A stretch of DNA of 64,000 nt from Cystobacter fuscus (lineage in GTDB: Bacteria; Myxococcota; Myxococcia; Myxococcales; Myxococcaceae), in assembly GCF_002305875.1 (NCBI RefSeq), contig NZ_CP022098.1:10912001-10976000 (forward strand), given 5' to 3'. The notes under the pieces are model-generated. The model had not been told where the DNA came from and did no database searches. It was given only the letters and a program-made list of their open reading frames with translations. Shown one piece after another: positions 17,184-25,311 of the stretch. Within the stretch, counting starts at the first letter, position 1; each line of letters opens with the position of its first letter. A program made the position numbers and the translations under genes.

Positions 17184-18157
17184 CCCGCGACCACCTTCTG
17201 GGAGATGCGGCCGAACAGGCTCGTGCCCTCCGGACCGAACATCTCGATGTCGATCGTGTCGCCCACCTTCATGAAGGGCGTGCGGGGCGCGCCGTGCTCG
17301 ATGGTCTCGATCATCCGCCGCTCGGCGAGGCAGGAGATGCCCCGGGAGCGATCCTCGTTGGACACGGTGCCACTGCCGAGGATCGTCCCCGCGGTGAAGG
17401 CGCGCGTCTTGGCGATGTGCTGGATCAAATCGAAGAAGGAGAAGTGCATCTCCGGGCCGGCGTCCGTGTCACCCACCACCTGACCATTGAGGGTGGAGCG
17501 CAGGCGCAGGTGGAGCCGGCCGTCCTTCCACGCCGCGCCCAGCTCGTCCGGGGTGAGCGCGAAGGGGCTGAAGGCGGTGGAGGGCTTGCCCTGGAAGAAG
17601 CCAAAGCCCTTGGCGAGCTCGGCGGGGATGAGGTTGCGCAGGGTGACGTCATTGCAGAGCATCACCAGCTTCACGTACCGGCCCGCGTCCTTCGCCTGGG
17701 TGCCCAGCGGCACGTCACCGAGGATGACGGCCACCTCGGACTCGAAGTCCAGGCCCCAGCTCTCGTCGGGCAGCACCAGGTCCTGCGTGGGCGCGAGGAA
17801 GGTGCCCGAGCCGCCCTGGTAGACGAGCGGATCCGTCTTGAGCGTGGCGGGGGGCTCGGCGTTGCGCGCCTTGCGCACGAGCACCACATGGTTGAGATAG
17901 ACGCTGCCGTCCACCCACTCGTAGGCGCGGGGCAGGGGTGAGTGCAGGGCGCGCACATCGAGCGGCTCGCCGCGCACGCGGCCCGACTCCAGGTCCTCGG
18001 CCAGGGCGCGCAGCCGGGGCTCCAACGCGTCCCATTGATCCAACGCGGCCTGGAGCGAGGGAGCCACGGCGGTGGCGGGCACGAACGTCGACTGGTCCCG
18101 CTTGACGACGATGAGCCGTCCGTCGCGCGTTCCGTCCTTGAGGGTGGCGAGCTTCAT
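17180..18157 (-). CDS. fahA: Fumarylacetoacetate hydrolase family protein
   Basis: The product is 325 aa from the ATG at 18157. It has a bacterial FAH N-terminal domain (~1-75), then the hydrolase fold with metal-binding Glu residues in LDFESEVAVILGD, the Asp/Lys region GKPSTAFSPFAL, and GSGTVSNED. It cleaves fumarylacetoacetate to fumarate and acetoacetate, the last step of tyrosine catabolism. It is first in the operon. A palindrome about 100 bp upstream (18256-18273) may regulate it. Confidence 0.9.
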   Translation of the reverse strand: MKLATLKDGTRDGRLIVVKRDQSTFVPATAVAPSLQAALDQWDALEPRLRALAEDLESGRVRGEPLDVRALHSPLPRAYEWVDGSVYLNHVVLVRKARNAEPPATLKTDPLVYQGGSGTFLAPTQDLVLPDESWGLDFESEVAVILGDVPLGTQAKDAGRYVKLVMLCNDVTLRNLIPAELAKGFGFFQGKPSTAFSPFALTPDELGAAWKDGRLHLRLRSTLNGQVVGDTDAGPEMHFSFFDLIQHIAKTRAFTAGTILGSGTVSNEDRSRGISCLAERRMIETIEHGAPRTPFMKVGDTIDIEMFGPEGTSLFGRISQKVVAG

Positions 18158-18246
18158 GTGTCGAGCTCCTGGCAGGTGGCTTGCCCCCCGGCTTTTCCGT
18201 GCCGGAGCACGGGGTGTCAAGCGGAAGGCGGGCACCTCGCACCGCG

Positions 18247-18273
18247 TCATGCGGAGCATCGCTCATGCGATGC
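18247..18273. promoter_or_regulatory. Palindrome and direct repeats upstream of fahA-maiA-hppD
   Basis: A perfect 7-bp inverted repeat GCATCGC-TCAT-GCGATGC occupies 18256-18273, and TCATGCG occurs twice 16 bp apart (18247 and 18263). It lies between the stop of the hotdog gene and the fahA start, all on the minus strand. It could terminate the upstream transcript or be an operator for the tyrosine operon. Confidence 0.4.
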
Positions 18274-18316
18274 CAGGACTTCGATTCATGGACACCATTC
18301 AGCTCGCGGGAAGGTC

Positions 18317-19315
18317 TCAATCCAGACAGGAGAGCGTCAGCTCCATCACCGCCACCACGCGGCCCTCCACCGAGGCCCAGCAGTCGAAGTAATGGTCGCG
18401 GCCCTTCACGGCCAGCCGGTGGGCGTCGAAGCGCACCGTCTCTCCGGCGTGGGCGAAGCTCTCGGTGCGCACATCCGCGCGCGTCACGAGGTAGCGCGCC
18501 GGCCGCTGGCCCTCCCCCTGGCCCAGCAGCGTGCCCGCCAGCCCACACAGGCCCTCCACCACCGCCGCCATCGGCAGCACCGGGAACAGCTCGAAGTGAC
18601 CCCGGCACAGCTCCGGACCCACCGGGCCGAGCGTGCCCCGCAGGCACTCCCCCTCGCGCACCACGTCTCGCAGGGACGGAAGCGGGACCTGGACGGCGGG
18701 GCCCCGGCACGGGCCCTCGGGCCGGGGATCCTGCCGTGTTCCCTGGAACAGCCGCACGAAGGACTCCGCGTGCAGCACGTTGTAATCCACGCCCATCGCG
18801 AAGAGCGGCTGGCCCTCGGGATCCGACAGCAGCACCTGCGCGAGCGCCGTGCGCCGCTGGTTGAACTCCGCCTTCGCCGAGCAGTGCAACGGCTGGGTGG
18901 CCCGGGGCAGCGGCCCCTCGTGGAGCCGATCCACCCACGCGCGCCGGGGCAGATAGCAGTGCGGACCCTCGCTCGGGTTCATCAGCGACGCCGCGCACGC
19001 GCCGAGGACCGACAGGTGCCGGTACACCTCCGAGGCATGCAGGGGCGAACACTCCGCCTCCGGCCGCGGCTCCACGGGCAGACGCGCCATCACCTCGCCC
19101 CGCCCCACCCCCTTCACCTCCTGCAACGCGAAGTAGGGCTCACTCACACAGATGCGCGAGAACAACTCCGGCCGGCTCAACTCCCGCTGGAGCTTTTCCC
19201 CTCCGGGCGCGAAGGGCAGGTGGCCCCCCCAGAGCGTCATCAACGCGGGAGTCGCCAACGTGGAGATGGCGGGCGAGCACGACATGCCCGTGGAGAACCG
19301 GGGGGCGCGTCCCAT
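18317..19315 (-). CDS. Double-hotdog protein, FabA/FabZ-like, of unknown function
   Basis: The product is 332 aa from the ATG at 19315, with GAGG ahead of it; a GTG 10 codons further up has no ribosome site. The C-terminal ~120 residues look like a hotdog dehydratase/thioesterase fold: CRGHFELFPVLPMAAVVEGL resembles the FabZ HFP...PGV helix, followed by RADVRTESFAHAGETVRFDAH and a DCWASVEGRVVA strand. The N-terminal half (FSRICVSEPYFALQEV ... NPSEGPHCYLPRRAWVD) may be a second, diverged hotdog. The catalytic residues of true FabZ are not all kept. It has no signal peptide. Confidence 0.55.
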   Translation of the reverse strand: MGRAPRFSTGMSCSPAISTLATPALMTLWGGHLPFAPGGEKLQRELSRPELFSRICVSEPYFALQEVKGVGRGEVMARLPVEPRPEAECSPLHASEVYRHLSVLGACAASLMNPSEGPHCYLPRRAWVDRLHEGPLPRATQPLHCSAKAEFNQRRTALAQVLLSDPEGQPLFAMGVDYNVLHAESFVRLFQGTRQDPRPEGPCRGPAVQVPLPSLRDVVREGECLRGTLGPVGPELCRGHFELFPVLPMAAVVEGLCGLAGTLLGQGEGQRPARYLVTRADVRTESFAHAGETVRFDAHRLAVKGRDHYFDCWASVEGRVVAVMELTLSCLD

Positions 19316-19551
19316 ATGGAAAGCCTCGGGTGAAGAGACCCACACAGAACGGGATGGGTCCGTGGCGACAGCGAACGTGCCGGAGCCGACACGAAGTGAA
19401 TTCTATCTCATTCAGGGGATGCCGTCTTGATTTGTCCTCTATCGAGCAACCCCATGAAAACCCTGGGACGGAGGCTCGCGACCCCTACGCTCCGCCCACA
19501 CGAGCGCCCACCCGCGGAGGCACGAATGCGACGTGTAGGATTCACTTCGCC

Positions 19552-20420
19552 ATGGGACCCGACCCCTCCGACGCGAAGGCCATACGGGAAGTCCAGCGGA
19601 AGAGCTACTTCAACGGAGCGGCCTGTCTGGCGGGCGTGCTGCTCGTCCACTGCGCGGTCACATGGAGCCTCTCCCTCCGCTCGTGGGCTCCCTGTTGTTT
19701 TGCATCCTGGTCTACGTGGGGCTCGGCCTGGCGCTGACCCGAGGCTGGTGCGAGCCGGAGCAGTTGGGGGTGCTGAGCGGACTCGTCGGACTGAGCGGAG
19801 GGGCGGCGCTCCTCGCGGTCGTGCTCGTGGGCGTGCTCGCCCAGGTGCCACCGAGCACGTTGTTTCTCCAGGCGTTCAGCTCGCTCGCGCTGCTGTGGCT
19901 GGCCCTCTTCGGCACGCGCGTGTACCAGCGCATGATCGCCGCGCAGCGGGAGGCCCACCAGTCTCGTCTCCAGGCGCTGGAGCAGCTCGCCGAGAGCGAG
20001 CGCCTGCGGGGACGCGCCGAGCGGGAGGCTTCTCGCGCTCCGGCCAGTTGGGCGAGGCCGAGGAGGGCGTGCTGGAGCAAGCCCTGCACGAGGCGAGGAG
20101 TCTGGCCGGACGCGGTGGAGGCCGCGCATCCCCCGCGCCGCGCGCACATCACGGTGAGCGCGAGGCGGGAGGGACAAGCAGTGTGCCTGCGGGTGGAGGA
20201 CAACGGACCGGGCATCCCCCCGGAGGTGTTGCCCCACATCTTCGAGGCCTTCTTCACCACCAAGCCCCCCGGCAGGGGCACGGGGTTGGGGCTCGCCCTG
20301 TGCCGCGAGTACGTGTCGCGGGCCGGGGGCACGCTCCACGCGGAGAACCGCCCCGAGGGCGGCGCCCGCTTCGTGATGCGCTTGCCCCTGGTGGCGCAAC
20401 CCCCTCCCGGTCCGTCATGA
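19552..20420 (+). pseudogene. Sensor histidine kinase remnant (frameshift plus internal deletion)
   Basis: The reading frame starts at 19552 (MGPDPSDAKAIREVQRKSY) with a first membrane helix, then shifts near 19665-19675 into another frame. That frame continues with further membrane helices (LVGSLLFCILVYVGLGLAL) and a coiled coil (QLAESERLRGRAEREA). Just after this, near 20035-20130, the dimerisation His box and N box are missing and the sequence is scrambled. The ATPase end is intact: VEDNGPGIPPE, FTTKPPGRGTGLGL and a last strand at 20400. It is a decayed CHASE- or MASE-type kinase that cannot phosphorylate. It sits next to IS sequence. Confidence 0.7.
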
Positions 20421-20562
20421 GACCAGGCGGGCGAAAGTGGACTTCGCGGCGAGGATGACGTCGGGAATCCACCTGCCCCGCGGAATGGGGTGCCACGGAA
20501 GGGGCCCGGCATTATCTTCCAAGAAGTCTCGATACGACAACCTCAACGCAGGGAGCCACGCC

Positions 20563-20754
20563 ATGACGTTCGCTGCTCTCGCCGTCCAGGATGCATGCCT
20601 TTTCAATGAGGCCGCGGAGACACTCGCTCAGGTATACGCCATCCTGTTCGAGGAAGGGAACTCCAGCAAACTCAGCCGTTTCGCGCGGATGCCGGGAGCC
20701 CCTGGCTGCTTCGTTCAAATCCCTCCCGCCTCGCGCGCGAAGCTGCGCGGCTGA
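20563..20754 (+). CDS. Small hypothetical ORF, 63 aa
   Basis: An ATG at 20563 follows GGGAG seven bases upstream and opens a 63-residue frame. The first half is helical and acidic (QDACLFNEAAETLAQVYAILFEEG); the second half is basic and Pro-rich. I recognise no family. It lies in a decayed stretch between the kinase remnant and the IS element, so it may be a gene fragment rather than a working gene. Confidence 0.3.
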   Translation: MTFAALAVQDACLFNEAAETLAQVYAILFEEGNSSKLSRFARMPGAPGCFVQIPPASRAKLRG

Positions 20755-20887
20755 GGCCCACGGGCCGCGCGTCTTCCCCGCCTGCCCTGCCCACGAGCGC
20801 CCGGCCCGTTGTCTCCCGAGCGCCAGGCGCCCGCCGTGTTCCATCGCGAGCGCCGAATGAGCCAGCCTTCGACGCCGTTGGCGCGGC

Positions 20888-21140
20888 TCACTCGGTCGGA
20901 GGCACCGAGGGCGAGACCTCCGCCTCCTTCTTGCCGAAGAGTCGCTCGAGCAAGGCGAACGCACCCACGGCGAGCAGGAGCGTGCTGTGGTTCACCGACG
21001 CGCCATTGTCCGCGAGGGCCTCGAGCGCCCAGATGAGCTCGTGACGAGCCTTGTCGTAATGCGGGACCTCGGTCCAATCACTCACCTGCAAGGGTTTGAA
21101 GCCACGCTTCACGCGCTCCTCGTTGGCCTCCTCACGACGG
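20888..21140 (-). pseudogene. 3' fragment of an unidentified gene, 5' end lost toward the IS element
   Basis: On the minus strand a coherent protein-like segment ends at 20888. It contains GFKPLQVSDWTEVPHYDKARHE, then a helical part, one hydrophobic helix (STLLLAVGAFALLERLFGK) and a short polar tail. The frame continues into the transposase region without protein-like sequence, so the true 5' end seems to be gone. The upstream boundary given is approximate. I recognise no family. Confidence 0.35.
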
Positions 21141-21199
21141 GGAAGTGGGGGCGCGGTATGGCCGCTCGGGGCTCGCGCGCACAATCCCCCAGCCGAGCC

Positions 21200-22400
21200 C
21201 GTGCGCGACCCGATGTCCCTCTGAGAAGATGCGCGGATGGACGACCACGCCGCACGGGTGAAGCAACTCGAGCGAGAGCACGAGTGCCAACGCAGGGCTC
21301 TATCGGAAGCACGGGCGCTGTTGATGCTGGCGGTGAAGGCACGTGGGCTCACCCTGGGGGGAAGAGGCCGGCTTCATCCCCCCGACACCCGCGGCCGGGT
21401 TCTCGCTCTCGTCGAGTGGGCCATGGCCGAAGGCGCACGGCAGTCCTCCGCCTGCCAGTTGCTGGGCCTGTCCTCGCGCACCCTCCAACGCTGGCGCCAC
21501 TCCACGCGGGCGCTGGATGGGCGGAGCCAGACCCGGCGCCCCCCACCCAACCGGCTCGGCGAGCAGGAGCGGCGCTACGCCCTGGAACTGCTCCGCTCCC
21601 CCGCCTTCCAGGGGCTCTCTCCCCGGCAGATCGTCCCCAGACTCGCGGACCAGAACCGCTACCTCGTCTCGGAATCCACCCTGTACCGACTCCTGCGCGC
21701 GGTGGGGAAGACCCCCTCCGTGCGCGGTGACACCCCGCCGTCACGGCCCATGCACGAGCAGCCCGCCGTGGCACCCAATCAGATCTGGAGCTGGGACATC
21801 ACCTACCTGCGAGGCCCCGAGCGAGGCTCCTTCCTCTACCTGTACCTCGTGATGGATGTCTTCAGCCGGCGCATCATGGGCTGGCGCATCCACCCCGACG
21901 AGAGCGCCCGGCGCGCCGCCCGGCTCATCCGCCAGACCTGCCGGAGCAACGGAGTCGATCCCTCCGGACTCATCCTCCACGCCGACAACGGCCGCCCCAT
22001 GAAGGGCCGCGCGATGGCGCACACGCTGCGGCGGCTGGGCATCATCCCCGCCTACAGCCGCCCGCGGGTGAGCAACGACAACACCTTCGTGGAATCCCTC
22101 TTCGGGACCCTCAAGGGCCGTCCCGACTACCCTCGCGAACCCTTCCCCTCCACCACGGCCGCCCGGACCTGGGTCTCCCGCTTCGTCGACTGGTACAACC
22201 GGGAGCACCTGCACAGCCGTCTGGGCTACGTCACCCCGGAGGACCGGTACTTCGGCCGTGATACGCGAATATTCCAGCGCCGGGCACGGCTGTACGAACG
22301 GGCCCGCGTCCGACATCCAGGCCGATGGTCGCGCAGCATCCGCACCTGGGCGCCGCCGAGTGCACCTCCCCGGACCCGGCTCCGTTTCCCCCCGCATTCC
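21200..22400 (+). mobile_element. IS3-family insertion sequence, apparently degenerate; ends not determined
   Basis: The region holds one IS3-type transposase. I could not find matching terminal inverted repeats or a target duplication, and no orfA reading frame is recognisable upstream. The boundaries given are approximate. Together with the flanking kinase remnant and gene fragment, this marks an old insertion hot spot. Confidence 0.5.
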
Positions 22401-22538
22401 CAAACATTGAGAGATGAAAAGACAGACGTCCAGGCGACAACTCCGTTGACACATCACGGAGCGTCACGCCCCTTCCTCTTCTCCGCCAGGCCCCGAGTGA
22501 CAACCCCTGACGGCTCCCGCGCCGTGCCCCGAGGTTGA
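21237..22538 (+). CDS. IS3-family transposase (DDE integrase core), 3' end probably frameshifted
   Basis: The product is 433 aa. An HTH-like part (SACQLLGLSSRTLQRWR) and the HTH_21-type segment LSPRQIVPRLADQNRYLVSESTLYRLL precede the rve core. The catalytic triad is Asp in WDITYLRG, Asp in LHADNG and Glu in NTFVESLFGTLK. IS3 similarity ends near residue ~372 (RSIRTWAP); the last ~60 residues are low-complexity and look like out-of-frame readthrough after a small indel near 22355. No separate orfA is present, so mobility is doubtful. Confidence 0.8.
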   Translation: MDDHAARVKQLEREHECQRRALSEARALLMLAVKARGLTLGGRGRLHPPDTRGRVLALVEWAMAEGARQSSACQLLGLSSRTLQRWRHSTRALDGRSQTRRPPPNRLGEQERRYALELLRSPAFQGLSPRQIVPRLADQNRYLVSESTLYRLLRAVGKTPSVRGDTPPSRPMHEQPAVAPNQIWSWDITYLRGPERGSFLYLYLVMDVFSRRIMGWRIHPDESARRAARLIRQTCRSNGVDPSGLILHADNGRPMKGRAMAHTLRRLGIIPAYSRPRVSNDNTFVESLFGTLKGRPDYPREPFPSTTAARTWVSRFVDWYNREHLHSRLGYVTPEDRYFGRDTRIFQRRARLYERARVRHPGRWSRSIRTWAPPSAPPRTRLRFPPHSQTLRDEKTDVQATTPLTHHGASRPFLFSARPRVTTPDGSRAVPRG

Positions 22539-22551
22539 CACGTGCCAGCCT

Positions 22552-22580
22552 TCTTGTCGTCTCGAACGGAGACGACGAGG
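22552..22580 (+). promoter_or_regulatory. Leader hairpin ahead of the five-gene oxidative operon
   Basis: GTCGTCTC (22556-22563) and GAGACGAC (22569-22576) pair perfectly around a GAACG loop; flanking bases extend the stem by up to four weaker pairs. It lies ~60 bp before the first gene of the operon. The octamer GTTGACAC occurs twice nearby (22445 and 22534), each containing a TTGACA -35-like box, but no good -10 follows either. It may be an operator, an attenuator or an IS edge. Confidence 0.4.
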
Positions 22581-22635
22581 GGCCCCCCGGCATCGAGACG
22601 TTCCACACGATGCCCCTCGGGAAGACGACACCACC

Positions 22636-24210
22636 ATGGATTACCTCATCATCGGCGCGGGCCCGGCGGGGCTGCAGTTGGGCTATCTGCTCGCCAAGGC
22701 GGGCCGGAGCTTCCGCATCCTCGAGGCGGGCTCCTCGGCGGGCACGTTCTTCAAGACCTATCCGCGCCACCGCACGCTCATCTCCAGCAACAAGGTCTAC
22801 AACGGGACGAGCGACCCCGAGCTCAACCTGCGCATGGACTGGAACTCGCTCCTGTCCGATGACCCGGAGCTCCTGTTCACCAAATACACGGACCGCTACT
22901 TCCCGCCCGCTGACGTGCTCGTGAAGTACCTGGGTGACTTCGCGAGCAAGAACCAGCTCCCCATCGAGTACGACGCCCGCGTCACCCGCGTGAGCCGCGC
23001 CCCGGACGGCGGCTTCCGCGTCGAGACCCAGCAGGGCCGCACGTTCGAGGCGAAGCGGCTCATCGCCGCCACGGGCGTCACCAGGCACAACATCCCCCCC
23101 ATCCCCGGCATCGAGCACGCGGAGCTCTACGGGGACGTGTCCGTGGACCCCAAGGACTTCATCAACAAGCGCGTGCTCATCATCGGCAAGGGCAACTCCG
23201 CCTTCGAGACCGCCGACAACCTCATCTCCACCGCCGCCGTCATCCACGTCGCGGGCCCGTCCTCCATCCGCATGGCGTGGCGCACGCACTACGTGGGCCA
23301 CCTGCGCGCGGTGAACAACAACTTCCTGGACACCTACCAGCTCAAGTCCCAGAACGCCCTGCTGGACGGCAACATCCAGCGCATCGAGAAGCAGGACAAC
23401 GGCTTCGTCGTCACCCTGAGCTTCTCGCGCGCCAACGAGGTCACGAAGGACCTGCGCTACGACCGCATCATCCTCTGCACGGGCTTCCGCTTCGACGCAT
23501 CCATCTTCGACGAGAGCTGCCGGCCCGAGCTCGTCATCCGCGACCGCTTCCCCAACCAGACCGCCGAGTGGGAGTCCACCAACGTCCCGGGCCTGCACTT
23601 CGCGGGCACCATCGGCCAGGTGCGTGACTTCAAGAAGTCCACCGGCGGCTTCATCCACGGCTTCCGCTACAGCGTGCGCGCCCTGCACCGCATCCTCGAG
23701 CGCAAGTACCACGGCGCCGAGTGGCCCCATCAGACGCACCCGGCCAGGCCCGAGGCCCTCATGGAGGCGGTGCTCGCCCGCGTCAACCGCAGCTCCGGCC
23801 TCTGGCAGCAGTTCTCCTTCCTCGGCGACTCCATCCTCGTCGGTCAGGACGGCCAGGCGAAGTACCTCGAGGAGGTGCCGCTCGCCTACGCCCAGGACAG
23901 CTCGTTCGGCGACACCCCGTGCCACTTCACCATCAGCCTCGAGTACGGCCCGGGCCACGCGGACGTGGATCCCTTCGACGTCGAGGTGGGCCGCATCGCC
24001 CAGAACGACGCCATGCGCTCGGGCGAGGGCCGCTACCTGCACCCCGTGGTGCGCTGCTACCACCAGCGCGAGCTCGTGGCGACGCACCACGTGACCGAGA
24101 ACCTCGAGAACGACTGGACGAACGAGGCCGTCCACCGCGGCCCCCTGCGCGCCTTCTTCGAGCGGGAGCTCGCCCGGGCCGCCGAGAAGAACAACCGGCC
24201 CGCGGCCTGA
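22636..24210 (+). CDS. FAD-dependent oxidoreductase/monooxygenase (FOXRED2-like, FMO fold)
   Basis: The product is 524 aa. An N-terminal Rossmann motif IIGAGPAGLQLG (residues ~4-15) binds FAD. A second, LIIGKGNSAFETADNL (~183-198), is the NAD(P)H site, and ATGVTRHNIPPIPGIEHAELYGD follows the FMO/FOXRED2 layout. The strict FMO fingerprint FxGxxxH is not present. The C-terminal ~130 residues are a helical extension. It is likely to hydroxylate or N-oxidise a small substrate. It is first in a five-gene run whose genes are spaced 21 bp or overlap, so it is part of one pathway. No signal peptide. Confidence 0.78.
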   Translation: MDYLIIGAGPAGLQLGYLLAKAGRSFRILEAGSSAGTFFKTYPRHRTLISSNKVYNGTSDPELNLRMDWNSLLSDDPELLFTKYTDRYFPPADVLVKYLGDFASKNQLPIEYDARVTRVSRAPDGGFRVETQQGRTFEAKRLIAATGVTRHNIPPIPGIEHAELYGDVSVDPKDFINKRVLIIGKGNSAFETADNLISTAAVIHVAGPSSIRMAWRTHYVGHLRAVNNNFLDTYQLKSQNALLDGNIQRIEKQDNGFVVTLSFSRANEVTKDLRYDRIILCTGFRFDASIFDESCRPELVIRDRFPNQTAEWESTNVPGLHFAGTIGQVRDFKKSTGGFIHGFRYSVRALHRILERKYHGAEWPHQTHPARPEALMEAVLARVNRSSGLWQQFSFLGDSILVGQDGQAKYLEEVPLAYAQDSSFGDTPCHFTISLEYGPGHADVDPFDVEVGRIAQNDAMRSGEGRYLHPVVRCYHQRELVATHHVTENLENDWTNEAVHRGPLRAFFERELARAAEKNNRPAA

Positions 24211-24231
24211 GCACCCACGGCCCCCGTCGCG

Positions 24232-25311
24232 ATGAAGGCCCTCTCCCTGCGGGAACTCGAGGCCGCGGCCCGCGCCCTCCTCGAGCCCGGTATCCATGAT
24301 TTCTTCGCGGGGGGCTCCGATGACGAGGTGTCGCTCCGGGCGAACGAGGACGCGTTCGCCCGGGTCGGCCTCGTGCCGCGGGTGCTCCGCGGACGGGGAG
24401 CCCCCCGGCTCGACACCGAGCTGCTCGGCTGCCGCGCCTCCATGCCCATCGTCCTCGCGCCCACCGCCTTCCACCGCCTGGCCCACCCCGAGGGCGAGCG
24501 GGCCACGGCTCGGGCCGCCGCGGCCGCGGGCGCCATCTACACCGTGAGCATGGCGTCCACCACCGCCATCGAGGACATCGCCCAGGCGGGCGGTCCCCTC
24601 TGGTTCCAGCTCTACCTCCAGCCCGACCGCGGCTTCACCGAGGCGCTCGTGCGGCGCGTGGAGGCCGCGGGCTGCAAGGCGCTCGTCGTCACCGTCGACT
24701 CACCCGTGTTCGGCCGCCGCGAGCGCGACCTGCGCAACGGCTTCATGGATCTGCCGCCCGGCCTGTGCTGCGAGAACATGCGCCCGCTCGGCCCCGACGG
24801 CCAGCGCGGCCCGGCGCGCTCCATCGCGTTCTCCCCCACCCTGTCCTGGGCGGACGTGGACTGGTTGCGCGGGCTCACCTCCCTGCCCATCGCCCTCAAG
24901 GGCGTGCTGCACCCGGAGGACGCGAAGCGGGCCCTGGACAGCGGCGTCGACGCGCTCTTCGTCTCCAACCACGGGGGCCGGCAGCTCGACACCGTCCCCT
25001 CGCCCCTGGAGCTGCTCGCCCCCCTCGCGGACGCCGTCGGAGACCGGCTCCCCCTGGTGCTCGATGGGGGCGTGCGGCGCGGCACGGATGCCCTCAAGGC
25101 CTTCGCCCTCGGCGCCCGCGCCGTCGCCATCGGCCGCCCCGTGCTCTGGGGTCTCGCGGTGGGCGGCGAGGCCGGCGTGGTCCATGTCCTCTCCCTGTTG
25201 CGCTCGGAGCTCGAGCGCGCCCTGGCCCTGTGCGGTTGCGGCTCGGCGGACGACGCCAGCCCCGAACTGCTGCACTTCTCACGATGGGAACCCCGATGGC
25301 GAACCTCCTGA
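24232..25311 (+). CDS. FMN-dependent alpha-hydroxy-acid oxidase/dehydrogenase
   Basis: The product is 359 aa. It has the (S)-2-hydroxyacid oxidase TIM barrel: LAPTAFHRLAHPEGE, WFQLYLQ with Tyr128, TVDSPVFGRRERD, Lys223, catalytic His247 and Arg250 in SNHGGRQLD, and the phosphate-binding end DGGVRRGTD with ALGARAVAIGRP. The substrate Tyr near residue 24 of glycolate oxidase is Phe here. It oxidises a 2-hydroxy acid to the 2-oxo acid using FMN and O2 or a quinone. It overlaps the P450 gene by 16 bp, which ties it to the operon rather than to general metabolism. Confidence 0.88.
   Translation: MKALSLRELEAAARALLEPGIHDFFAGGSDDEVSLRANEDAFARVGLVPRVLRGRGAPRLDTELLGCRASMPIVLAPTAFHRLAHPEGERATARAAAAAGAIYTVSMASTTAIEDIAQAGGPLWFQLYLQPDRGFTEALVRRVEAAGCKALVVTVDSPVFGRRERDLRNGFMDLPPGLCCENMRPLGPDGQRGPARSIAFSPTLSWADVDWLRGLTSLPIALKGVLHPEDAKRALDSGVDALFVSNHGGRQLDTVPSPLELLAPLADAVGDRLPLVLDGGVRRGTDALKAFALGARAVAIGRPVLWGLAVGGEAGVVHVLSLLRSELERALALCGCGSADDASPELLHFSRWEPRWRTS

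Noticed and set aside
18317-19315. Gene next to fahA considered as homogentisate dioxygenase
   Set aside because: It lacks the cupin-type iron ligands and length (~430 aa) of HmgA; the hotdog pattern fits better.
22445-22545. TTGACA boxes as a sigma-70 promoter for the oxidative operon
   Set aside because: No acceptable -10 element lies 16-18 bp downstream of either copy, so they are mentioned only as repeats.
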